Source: Aalborgiella sp043775055
GTDB lineage: Bacteria; Pseudomonadota; Gammaproteobacteria; Burkholderiales; Burkholderiaceae_C
DNA length: 6,187 nt
Direction of reading: 5' to 3'
Assembly: GCA_043775055.1 (NCBI GenBank)
Contig: JAYVSU010000152.1
Location: forward strand, 1-6,187
Positions 1 through 6,187 of the stretch are shown here, one piece after another (position 1 is the first letter of the stretch; every line of letters begins with the position of its first letter). The translations under genes and the position numbers were made by a program. The notes beneath the pieces are model-generated. The model did not search any database. It was not told the DNA's origin and saw nothing but the letters and a program-made list of their open reading frames with translations.

Positions 1-2176
1 AAGCGCGTTTCAAGATATGTTCAGGAAAACCTGCCCCACTGTCCGTCACCACCAACCTGACGCGTTGCGTGTCTGCGTTCCACTGCGTCGACAGGCTTAC
101 TTTTTTCACTTTGCTGGCTTCAACCGCGTCTACCGCATTTTGCAGCAAATTATGAATAACTTGCCGCAATTGCTGCGCATCACCCATGATGAGGGGGCAT
201 TGTGCATCAAGCTCTGCCAGTAAAGTGACCGGGCCGTGCTTTGCCCTGCAGGGATTGGTTTCGTCTGCTCCGTACAACTGAAATATATTTAGCGCCAAGG
301 CGTTGACATCGACAGCTTTAAGCTCCGCAGCGGGTAAGCGGGCATAGTCTCTGAACTCGTTCACCAAGCGCTTCATCGCTTCGACTTGATCAACGATTGT
401 TTTTACTGATTTGGTAACGATTAATTGGTCAGCCGCATCAACTTTGCCAATCAGCTTTTTCTCTAACCGTTGTGCAGAAAGTTGGATGGGCGTGAGCGGG
501 TTCTTGATTTCATGAGCCAAACGTCTAGCCACCTCGCCCCAGGCTTGCGCGCGCTGAGTAGAAACCACATCAGAAATGTCATCAAAAACCAATAACCGCA
601 AGGATTGCTTGCTGTCGCTAGGCAACTCAGCCCCGCGCGCAATCAGATTGATGGTCGGATGGGTCGCGAAAGGAGAGGTATACGCGGCATTTCCTAGAGA
701 CTCGCTGGCCATTGAATTCAGCACAAATGAATGTTGCCAATGATCGAGCCCGTGCAAGCCTCGCTCACTCAAATAAGCATCAAACTGCGACTGCACCCCT
801 TGCGCGAACTGCTCTAAACCGGCAATGCTGGCTAATGAATGGCCTTCAAACTGCGCAAGCGGGGTGTTCAATATCCGCGTGGCACCAGGGTTGGAGGACT
901 GAATCACGCCTTGCGCGTCCATCACAATGACGCCCGAGGTGAGGTTGTCCAAAATGATTTGCAAGTTTTCTCGTGCTGCATTGACTTGCACCATACTCAC
1001 ATCGACCGCCGTGCGGGCGTCAGCCAGTTGCTGCGTCATGTCCGCAAAGGAGCGGGTCAAGCCACCCAGCTCGTCTTTGCTCTGTAAAACTGCTTTGGGC
1101 GTCAAATCTCCAGCAGCTACTTGTCTCACACCGTCCGCCAAAAGCAGCAAGGGCGCCGCCAATTGAGCCCCTAAAAAAACAGCTAAAAGCACCGCACTGA
1201 AAACAGCCAAAAACAAACTCAGCGTCAAAGTGCCAATATACATGCGCCGCAAACCCTCTCGGGCCAAGGCTCTGTTTTGATATTCGCGGTTTGCTTCTGT
1301 CACCGCTAAAGCGTTAGCAACCAACGTAGGCGGTAGCAGCTGCGTCGTTTGTAAAAACCGTGGCTCAGCCAACATGCCTATGCCGTTAGCTTGAACGAGG
1401 GCTAGCACTTTAATTTTGGCAGAAACAGGCGCCGCACTTGCCTCACCAGGTGGGCCAGCTGTCGCTTCGTCTAAACCTTCAATGCTGGCCACTTGGCGCT
1501 GAGCTTTAGCCGTACGTAGTTGTGTCGCTGTGGGTCTGTCTGGGTTAATTTGGTAACGCGATGTACCGGCACTGCCAATCAACTGCCCCGAAGCGCTCCA
1601 AAGCAAGGCATCTTGGACTGACAGTTGCTCACGTATCCGTTCCAACTCTAGGCTGGCTGCCCCGTCTGACATGTCAGACAAGCGTCCTGCTGCGACGCGC
1701 GTGTTGTTGCTCAGCTCGGTTGATAAAACATCCAAGGTCACACGTCCTAAATTCAAACCTGCATCCAGCGCTGACTCGACTTTGACGTCAAACCAGCTTT
1801 CAATCGAGCGCGATACAAATTGATAGGACACCACATAAATCAGCAACCCTGGTGCAAAGCCAACCAAGGCAAAAATCAAGGCAAGTTTGACCAGCAATTG
1901 GCTGCCGAATTTGCCTTGTTTGAGACGCACGAGCAACCGAATCGCGATCCAAACAATCAACAGCAGGAGCAATCCGGCTACCACCACATTGAGAATTAAC
2001 AGACGACTGTAGGTTTCTTCATATTGAGCACGATTGTTAGTAGATACCGTGAGCAAAAATAACAGTGCGACCCCAATCAACACCATGCCAACCGCGCCTA
2101 AACCTAGAATCCAGCGTATGGTGCGCGACTTGGGTACGATTTGCCGCAAACTGGATGTGACCGCGAACTTACTCAC
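1..2176 (-). CDS. ntrY: NtrY-type nitrogen-regulation sensor histidine kinase (3' end cut by window edge)
   Basis: Membrane sensor kinase that would autophosphorylate on a histidine and pass the phosphate to an NtrX-type response regulator, in nitrogen or redox control. One uninterrupted frame gives 725 residues. Hydrophobic segments near residues 21-43, 60-79 and 97-119 are followed by an extracytoplasmic region, a fourth segment (about 312-338), a HAMP linker (about 338-390) and a PAS-like domain (about 403-535). The H-box reads RLAHEIKNPLTP, with phospho-acceptor His555. The N-box is HNLLQNAVDA (Asn676, Asn680), and the G1 box is DSGAGF (Asp712). The second glycine box lies outside the window, so only the extreme C-terminus is missing. 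The start is GTG at 2176-2174, overlapping the TGA of the upstream gene as GTGA, with GAAGGT five bases before it. No nearby ATG keeps the first membrane segment intact. The NtrY family is clear from the four-segment layout and H-box. The signal sensed is not readable from sequence. Confidence 0.93.
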   Translation of the reverse strand, partial: MSKFAVTSSLRQIVPKSRTIRWILGLGAVGMVLIGVALLFLLTVSTNNRAQYEETYSRLLILNVVVAGLLLLLIVWIAIRLLVRLKQGKFGSQLLVKLALIFALVGFAPGLLIYVVSYQFVSRSIESWFDVKVESALDAGLNLGRVTLDVLSTELSNNTRVAAGRLSDMSDGAASLELERIREQLSVQDALLWSASGQLIGSAGTSRYQINPDRPTATQLRTAKAQRQVASIEGLDEATAGPPGEASAAPVSAKIKVLALVQANGIGMLAEPRFLQTTQLLPPTLVANALAVTEANREYQNRALAREGLRRMYIGTLTLSLFLAVFSAVLLAVFLGAQLAAPLLLLADGVRQVAAGDLTPKAVLQSKDELGGLTRSFADMTQQLADARTAVDVSMVQVNAARENLQIILDNLTSGVIVMDAQGVIQSSNPGATRILNTPLAQFEGHSLASIAGLEQFAQGVQSQFDAYLSERGLHGLDHWQHSFVLNSMASESLGNAAYTSPFATHPTINLIARGAELPSDSKQSLRLLVFDDISDVVSTQRAQAWGEVARRLAHEIKNPLTPIQLSAQRLEKKLIGKVDAADQLIVTKSVKTIVDQVEAMKRLVNEFRDYARLPAAELKAVDVNALALNIFQLYGADETNPCRAKHGPVTLLAELDAQCPLIMGDAQQLRQVIHNLLQNAVDAVEASKVKKVSLSTQWNADTQRVRLVVTDSGAGFPEHILKRA
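1664..1679. repeat. Perfect 16-base palindrome inside ntrY
   Basis: GTCTGACATGTCAGAC equals its own reverse complement. It lies within the codons for Ser-Asp-Met-Ser-Asp in the extracytoplasmic region of NtrY (about residues 167-171). It may be chance or a protein-binding half-site pair; no second copy was noticed in the window. Confidence 0.6.
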
Positions 2177-2817
2177 TTGGCACCTTCAGTGGTCAAGTGC
2201 ATGCTTTTTGTAGTGGCGATGCTCCAGTCGCTGTGCCCAATAAGACCGATTTGAAAAGGTCGCGGGAGCTGCGACACGTCTAGCTTAAATCGCAACTCAA
2301 CGGTGTGCGGTGCATCGGCCTCCACTTCAGCTGCGTCTGCAATCTTCCAATTGTTAATGCGTTGGATATTGGCTAAGGCATCTGGCAAAGAATCGAAATA
2401 TTGAGGCAGACTAACGCCTAAACCCGTGTTACCAATGACACCACTGGTTACATTTAATCTCCATCGGCGTGTAAGTGGCTGGAAACTAAGTCGCATTTGA
2501 CGAGTCGCAACAGCCACTTTTTTGTCATACCAGTACCATCTGTCGCGCGTCACTTCTGCCTCGGCCACAAAAAACAATGGGATGCCTTTGATGAGCGTAT
2601 CTTCCACAATCATGGGCAACTCAAATTTAACTTGGGCGCTTAGCTGAACACCTTCTTCAGAGCGCATTAAACGCATAGCACTGATGGTCGTGCTCACACC
2701 TTCAGCACGCGCGACATCCGCCGTTTGCAGCATCGCCAGTGCAAAGCACCAAACTGTCAAAGTCACAAGTAGGCTAGAACGTTGGTTTTTCAAGAAGCGC
2801 ATAGAAAAATCCATCAT
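2173..2817 (-). CDS. DUF4390 family exported protein of unknown function
   Basis: A 214-residue protein with a Sec-type signal peptide: basic start (MRFLKNQR), hydrophobic stretch at about residues 15-30, and likely cleavage after ARA at residue 38, so it should act outside the cytoplasm. The mature part carries the DUF4390 hallmarks I recognise: GIPLFFVAEAEV (78-89), RDRWYWYDK (91-99), a conserved RQMRLSFQPLTRRWRL block (106-121), FDSLPDALA (141-149) and VSQLPRPFQIGLIG (181-194). No catalytic motif is evident and the family has no established function. In betaproteobacteria it commonly sits between rsmB and ntrY, as here, which hints at an envelope role linked to the kinase; that link is inference. 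The start is uncertain. ATG at 2817 gives a 44-base overlap with rsmB, and the ATG at 2802 (Met6) gives a more typical signal peptide; neither has a strong ribosome binding site. The stop overlaps the ntrY start, so the two are probably translationally coupled. Confidence 0.9.
   Translation of the reverse strand: MMDFSMRFLKNQRSSLLVTLTVWCFALAMLQTADVARAEGVSTTISAMRLMRSEEGVQLSAQVKFELPMIVEDTLIKGIPLFFVAEAEVTRDRWYWYDKKVAVATRQMRLSFQPLTRRWRLNVTSGVIGNTGLGVSLPQYFDSLPDALANIQRINNWKIADAAEVEADAPHTVELRFKLDVSQLPRPFQIGLIGHSDWSIATTKSMHLTTEGAK
2182..2187 (-). promoter_or_regulatory. Ribosome binding site that fixes the ntrY GTG start
   Basis: The minus strand reads GAAGGT, then five bases, then GTG, inside the last codons of the DUF4390 gene. 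It is the same hexamer and spacing as ahead of rsmB, and it supports GTG at 2176 as the start of ntrY. Confidence 0.65.
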
Positions 2818-4189
2818 GATTGTTCAGTGCATTGTCAGCGACGACACCCTTATCTACAGTCTTTTTTGAAATTAAATGCCCTGATGATGGCAATAGAACA
2901 ACATTTTTATGGTTTGCCATAAACTGTTCAATCTGTGCTTGGCCCTCTTGCTTGAAAACAGAGCATGTGCAATACAACAAGCGCCCGCCTGGTTTCAACT
3001 GCTTCCACAATATCTCCAACAGTTTGCGTTGGAGGACAGCGAGTTGAGCAACATCGCTTTCTCGCCTCAACCAGCGGATATCGGGATGGCGTCGAACAAT
3101 GCCTGATGCCGTACACGGTGCATCGAGCAAAATCGCATCAAACAACTTGTCGCGCACATCGCTTTGCCAGGTTTCAGGCTTGGCTGCATCGGCTACTAGA
3201 ACCTCTGCTTTTAAGCCCAAGCGATCCAAGGTTTCGTCAATCTTCTCGCATCTTTCGGGGTCAATATCTAACGCCGTTACTTGACAATCCATCAACTCTA
3301 ATAAATGCGCAGTTTTGCCGCCAGGAGCGGCACAAGCATCCAGCACTTGCAAGTTTGCATGCGATTCCAAACCACTTAGCAACATAGGTGCCGCCAATTG
3401 TGCAGCCGCATCCTGCACGGAGACCACGCCTTCTGAAAACCCCAGCATGTCTACGACCGGCGTTGGTTTAGCCAGAATGATACCATATTTTCCAACAGCT
3501 TCTGCTTCTATTTTAATAGCACTCAAATCATTTAAATAGCTAGCTACCGTTGATTTTCTTGTATTTACCCGTAACGTTAATGGAGCGCGTGCGTTGTTAG
3601 CTCTCAGAATACTTTGCCAATCCTGCGGATGATCCGCTTTTACACGATTGATCCACCACTCAGGATGGTTCCAGCGTCCTACAAGGTTGGTAGCTGCAGC
3701 CATTGTCATTGCTTGCTTTTCGCGCAAAAATCGCCGCAAGCAAGCATTGATGAAACTGCTACTGGCACGCGTGCTGGCATGTCGTTTCGCAGCCTCCACT
3801 GTTTGGTCAACTACAGTAAAAGCATCGTATAGTAGTCTGGCATTTTCTCCAGTCACACCGCTATCCTCTTCCGCAAATATTGGTGCATCGTAACAAAGCA
3901 AAGTTAAGGCAACGCATAGCAAGGCATCAACTTGCGCAGGAGGGGCACGTTTAGCCAACATGGTCCTGATGATTTGTGCTGAGCCAAGCCAACGCCAAAC
4001 ATGAAAACTCAAGGATTGGACGCCAGGTCGGAGGTTGGATTCCACTGCTTTCAAGGCCGTTGTGCCTGACTCGCCAGCGCGCACCGCTAACAGAACCGAA
4101 GCCGTGCTTTGCAGCTGCTGCCATAAGGGAATGGCCTCTCGACCAAGCTTAGTTTTGATACTATTTTGAGGAGGTGTTTGTATATTCAA
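2774..4189 (-). CDS. rsmB: 16S rRNA (cytosine-967-C5)-methyltransferase RsmB
   Basis: Cytoplasmic enzyme that transfers a methyl group from S-adenosylmethionine to C5 of C967 in 16S rRNA during small-subunit maturation. The 471-residue protein begins with a NusB-like RNA-binding domain (about 20-160). A linker with HPEWW (175-179) leads to a Rossmann methyltransferase domain. Its SAM-binding motif is LDACAAPGGKT (283-293), with acidic LDID at 307-310. Motif IV is DAPCTASGIVRRHPDIRW, with Cys359. Motif VI is YCTCS (406-410), with Cys409 as the expected nucleophile. The C-terminus keeps the family's HDGFFYALL. It is about 40 residues longer than the E. coli enzyme (429), mostly by a longer N-terminus and linkers. 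The start is TTG at 4189-4187, overlapping the upstream TGA as TTGA. The first in-frame ATG is Met77, which would remove half of the NusB domain, so the TTG is well supported. All catalytic residues are present, so the gene looks functional. Confidence 0.96.
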   Translation of the reverse strand: MNIQTPPQNSIKTKLGREAIPLWQQLQSTASVLLAVRAGESGTTALKAVESNLRPGVQSLSFHVWRWLGSAQIIRTMLAKRAPPAQVDALLCVALTLLCYDAPIFAEEDSGVTGENARLLYDAFTVVDQTVEAAKRHASTRASSSFINACLRRFLREKQAMTMAAATNLVGRWNHPEWWINRVKADHPQDWQSILRANNARAPLTLRVNTRKSTVASYLNDLSAIKIEAEAVGKYGIILAKPTPVVDMLGFSEGVVSVQDAAAQLAAPMLLSGLESHANLQVLDACAAPGGKTAHLLELMDCQVTALDIDPERCEKIDETLDRLGLKAEVLVADAAKPETWQSDVRDKLFDAILLDAPCTASGIVRRHPDIRWLRRESDVAQLAVLQRKLLEILWKQLKPGGRLLYCTCSVFKQEGQAQIEQFMANHKNVVLLPSSGHLISKKTVDKGVVADNALNNHDGFFYALLEKPTF

Positions 4190-4527
4190 TGCTTACCTTC
4201 ATCGCTCTTGATGGGCTTAAAACCAAACAGAGTTGCTATCCATGCAGCTGGAACTTGTCCAATTGCCACGTTGTAGTGATGCACCGCAGCTTCATAAGCT
4301 TCTTTGCAGCGCGTGAGTTCTGTTTGATTTTTTGGTGTGTGGCCTGCCAATTCGTCCTCGGCTTCAGATTCAAGTTCAGGGGACTGAGGCTCACGCTTTG
4401 ACAACAATTGCAAAGCAGCTAACGCCTGAGCAATAGCTGCGCGTAGTCTTACCAAGCGGTTATAAGCACCCATCGCCCAGCATATGACCGCAATAGCAAA
4501 TGCACCCATCAAAATTGATTTAAGCAT
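4186..4527 (-). CDS. Short LemA-like membrane-anchored protein
   Basis: A 113-residue protein with one N-terminal hydrophobic segment (about residues 4-20) directly followed by YNRLVRLR (22-29), the signature that starts LemA proteins after their membrane anchor. The C-terminal part has YNVAIGQVPAAW (85-96) and FGFKP (101-105), matching the LemA ending (YN-x-AI-x-x-x-PA ... FGFKP). Between them, where a full LemA of roughly 180-200 residues has a long helical core, there is only a short acidic stretch (about 45-65, rich in Glu). I therefore read it as a reduced LemA relative, probably membrane-anchored with a small helical domain. The function of LemA proteins is not well established, and none is assigned here. 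It heads the rsmB block; its TGA overlaps the rsmB TTG. The ATG at 4527 has no good Shine-Dalgarno sequence, so its translation may be weak. No frameshift is seen, so it looks like a compact gene and not a broken one. Confidence 0.78.
   Translation of the reverse strand: MLKSILMGAFAIAVICWAMGAYNRLVRLRAAIAQALAALQLLSKREPQSPELESEAEDELAGHTPKNQTELTRCKEAYEAAVHHYNVAIGQVPAAWIATLFGFKPIKSDEGKH
4195..4200 (-). promoter_or_regulatory. Ribosome binding site that fixes the rsmB TTG start
   Basis: The minus strand reads GAAGGT, then five bases, then TTG, inside the last codons of the LemA-like gene. The spacing is right for a Shine-Dalgarno sequence and supports the non-ATG start of rsmB at 4189. Confidence 0.65.
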
Positions 4528-4554
4528 GTTTAGTCAGACCAATTGTTTACCGCG

Positions 4555-4584
4555 AGCATAAAAGAAAACGCCCCACTACCGCAA
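4555..4584 (-). promoter_or_regulatory. Possible weak sigma70 promoter for the lemA-like/rsmB block
   Basis: Minus-strand TTGCGG (4584-4579) and TATGCT (4560-4555), 18 bases apart, partly match the -35 and -10 consensus (three of six and four of six). A transcript would start near 4548, about 20 bases before the LemA-like ATG. The -35 would lie within the upper stem and loop of the rpoC terminator. The match is poor; read-through past the terminator is the alternative source of transcription. Confidence 0.2.
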
Positions 4585-4602
4585 CTCGGAAGTGGGGCGT
4601 TT
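4560..4602 (-). terminator. Rho-independent terminator after rpoC
   Basis: Arms 4566-4577 (AAACGCCCCACT) and 4591-4602 (AGTGGGGCGTTT) are perfect 12-base complements. After one A-A mismatch the stem continues with CCG (4579-4581) pairing CGG (4587-4589), closing a five-base loop. Read on the minus strand, the stem runs into TTTTCTTTT, a good U-tract. It begins 29 bases past the rpoC stop and so should end the RNA polymerase operon. On the plus strand the hairpin is followed only by TTTGCAGG, so it is unlikely to work in that direction. Confidence 0.9.
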
Positions 4603-4631
4603 GCAGGAACACCACAATCAGACAGTAACGA

Positions 4632-6187
4632 TTACTCGATCGCAGCGTCCTCGCTGCTGCTAACCACATCGCTGGATGTGTCTGCCGTTGCCGCCATCTC
4701 AACGGCCTCAGCCTCGGCAATGGCTTGACGCTCAATATCGTCCATCTGTTCTTTCGCTTTACGTGCCTGGTGATAAGCCAAACCCGTTCCAGCTGGAATC
4801 AAACGACCAACAATCACATTTTCCTTCAAGCCGCGCAACGGATCGCGCTTACCCATGATGGCTGCTTCAGTCAAGACACGCGTTGTCTCTTGGAACGATG
4901 CAGCGCTGATGAAGCTGTCTGTAGACAAGGACGCTTTGGTAATACCCAGCAACAAGTTTGAGAAAGTAGCAGGAATTTTGCCGTCAGCTCGTAATGCATC
5001 ATTCGTATCAAGCATTGCTGCACGTTCAACTTGCTCACCATTGATGTAGTTAGATTCGCCTGCGTTCTCAACCACCACGCGACGCAACATCTGACGAACA
5101 ATCACTTCAATGTGCTTGTCGTTGATCTTCACGCCTTGCAGACGGTAAACGTCCTGCACTTCGTCAACAATGTAACGTGCCAGTTCTTCAATGCCCAACA
5201 AACGCAAAATATCTTGCGGATCGGCAGGGCCGTCAACAACGCTTTCACCTTTATTCACCACTTGGCCTTCATGCACCAAAATGTTTTTCTCTTTAGGCAC
5301 GAGATCTTCCCACACTTTACCTTCAGGGTCTGTGATTTGCAGTCGAATCTTGCCTTTGGTTTCCTTGCCAAACGACACGGTACCCGTCATTTCTGCCAAA
5401 GTACCTTTGTCTTTTGGTGTACGCGCCTCGAACAGCTCCGCCACACGTGGCAGACCGCCGGTAATATCTCGAGTTTTTTGACCTTCGATAGGAATCCGTG
5501 CCAGCACTTCGCCCGGGCCTACATCTTGCCCGTCACGCACTTGAATCAAGGAACCAACGGGGAAGCCAATCGTTACAGAATGGTCTGTCCCTGGAATCTT
5601 CACTTCGTTGCCGGTTGCATCAATCAGTTTGACCTGAGGGCGAATTACCTTTGCTGCGCCACGACGCTTTGGATCGATCACAACCATGGTGGACAAGCCA
5701 GTCACCTCGTCGAGCTGTTTGGCAACGGTCAGACCTTCTTCGACATTTTCGAATTTAGATTGGCCGGCAAACTCGGTAATGATCGGGCGAGTCAATGGAT
5801 CCCAGTTGGCCAAGATAGCGCCAGCTTTGATTTTATCGTCCGCCTTAACGGTCAAAATCGCACCATACGGTACTTTATGACGCTCACGTTCACGGCCATG
5901 CTCGTCATGAATGACGATCTCGCCAGAACGTGAAATCACGACCAGTTCTTTCTTGCTGTTGGTCACATAACGCATGGTGGCATTGAAGCCAATCGCGCCA
6001 TTGGATTTTGCTTCAACGCTTGATGCAATGGCTGCACGTGATGCAGCGCCACCAATGTGGAAGGTACGCATGGTCAGCTGGGTGCCAGGCTCCCCAATGG
6101 ATTGCGCAGCAATCACACCCACAGCTTCACCACCGTTGATCAAACCACCACGGCCTAAATCGCGACCATAGCACTTAGCACAAATAC
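4632..6187 (-). CDS. rpoC: RNA polymerase beta' subunit, C-terminal 517 residues (5' end cut by window edge)
   Basis: Catalytic largest subunit of DNA-directed RNA polymerase. The frame is open to the right edge and enters with ICAKCYGRDLGRGG, containing the last CxxC of the second zinc site (E. coli Cys895/Cys898). Next come GEAVGVIAAQSIGEPGTQ and the trigger-loop start LTMRTFHIGG (visible residues 37-46), whose Met, Arg and His contact the incoming nucleotide. A long insertion follows, corresponding to SI3 of proteobacteria. Then come KDITGG-type sequence (RDITGGLPRVAELFEAR), VSFGKETKGK, YIVDEVQDVYRLQGVKINDKHIEVIVRQM (seen as overlapping motifs), and LLGITKASL, FISAASFQETTRVLTEAA and GRLIPAGTGLAYH near the end. 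A 45-residue variable, acidic tail rich in Ala, Glu and Ser closes the protein at TAA (4634-4632). Visible length fits the matching part of the 1,407-residue E. coli protein. rpoB is expected upstream, outside the window. Confidence 0.98.
   Translation of the reverse strand, partial: ICAKCYGRDLGRGGLINGGEAVGVIAAQSIGEPGTQLTMRTFHIGGAASRAAIASSVEAKSNGAIGFNATMRYVTNSKKELVVISRSGEIVIHDEHGRERERHKVPYGAILTVKADDKIKAGAILANWDPLTRPIITEFAGQSKFENVEEGLTVAKQLDEVTGLSTMVVIDPKRRGAAKVIRPQVKLIDATGNEVKIPGTDHSVTIGFPVGSLIQVRDGQDVGPGEVLARIPIEGQKTRDITGGLPRVAELFEARTPKDKGTLAEMTGTVSFGKETKGKIRLQITDPEGKVWEDLVPKEKNILVHEGQVVNKGESVVDGPADPQDILRLLGIEELARYIVDEVQDVYRLQGVKINDKHIEVIVRQMLRRVVVENAGESNYINGEQVERAAMLDTNDALRADGKIPATFSNLLLGITKASLSTDSFISAASFQETTRVLTEAAIMGKRDPLRGLKENVIVGRLIPAGTGLAYHQARKAKEQMDDIERQAIAEAEAVEMAATADTSSDVVSSSEDAAIE

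Larger units (their letters stand above)
4528..4631. other. Intergenic gap between rpoC and the LemA-like gene
   Basis: The only non-coding stretch in the window. It holds the rpoC terminator and about 30 further bases with no clear operator, riboswitch or small RNA. No tRNA-like fold was seen. Confidence 0.8.

Noticed and set aside
1..2176. Several short plus-strand frames (for example 712-930, 839-1087) in a region with no complete minus-strand gene.
   Set aside because: The region is fully occupied by the ntrY frame, which is open over its whole length with HAMP, PAS, H-, N- and G1-box motifs but lacks its stop within the window.
2965..3387. A 140-codon plus-strand open frame opposite rsmB.
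   Set aside because: It lies entirely across the RsmB catalytic domain, which has intact motifs on the minus strand, and its product has no family resemblance.
4566..4602. The hairpin as a bidirectional terminator or a small RNA.
   Set aside because: The plus-strand side lacks a continued T-tract and there is no plus-strand gene ending nearby; position and U-tract fit termination of rpoC only.
5031..5933. A 300-codon open frame on the plus strand, opposite rpoC.
   Set aside because: It is fully antisense to strongly conserved RpoC sequence, its translation is rich in His, Phe and Asn with no recognisable motif, and no ribosome binding site or promoter was seen. It is a by-product of rpoC codon choice.
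4632..6143. A start for a separate 503-residue protein at 6143.
   Set aside because: The codon there is TTG for leucine inside RpoC; the frame continues upstream to the window edge with the conserved CxxCYGRDL zinc motif, so this is the middle of rpoC.

Overview
The window looks like ordinary chromosomal housekeeping DNA from a betaproteobacterium, most likely of the order Burkholderiales. This rests on the protein sequences: RpoC has the long insertion in its trigger loop that is typical of proteobacteria, and rsmB, a DUF4390 gene and an NtrY-type kinase lie in the order known from that group. Base composition is only moderately GC-rich, so a lower-GC member is possible. Genus cannot be fixed by eye. 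No mobile element, CRISPR array, tRNA or rRNA was seen.

All five genes are on the minus strand, so transcription runs from right to left. At the right, positions 4632-6187 hold the last 517 codons of rpoC (RNA polymerase beta' subunit), ending in a strong intrinsic terminator at 4560-4602. A 104-base gap (4528-4631), the only real intergenic space, holds that terminator and perhaps a weak promoter.

Left of the gap is a tightly packed four-gene block: a short LemA-like membrane protein (4186-4527), rsmB (16S rRNA m5C967 methyltransferase, 2774-4189), an exported DUF4390 protein (2173-2817) and an NtrY-type sensor histidine kinase (1-2176, cut by the left edge). Each gene overlaps the next: TTGA at lemA-like/rsmB, 44 bases at rsmB/DUF4390, and GTGA at DUF4390/ntrY. 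The block is therefore probably one transcript with translational coupling. The response regulator ntrX would be expected just beyond the left edge.

Functionally the block mixes ribosome maturation (RsmB) with envelope proteins and a membrane two-component sensor. I found no previously undescribed system. The points most worth checking are the matching coupling signals at two junctions, the abbreviated LemA-like protein, the terminator/promoter arrangement after rpoC, and a perfect 16-base palindrome inside ntrY.
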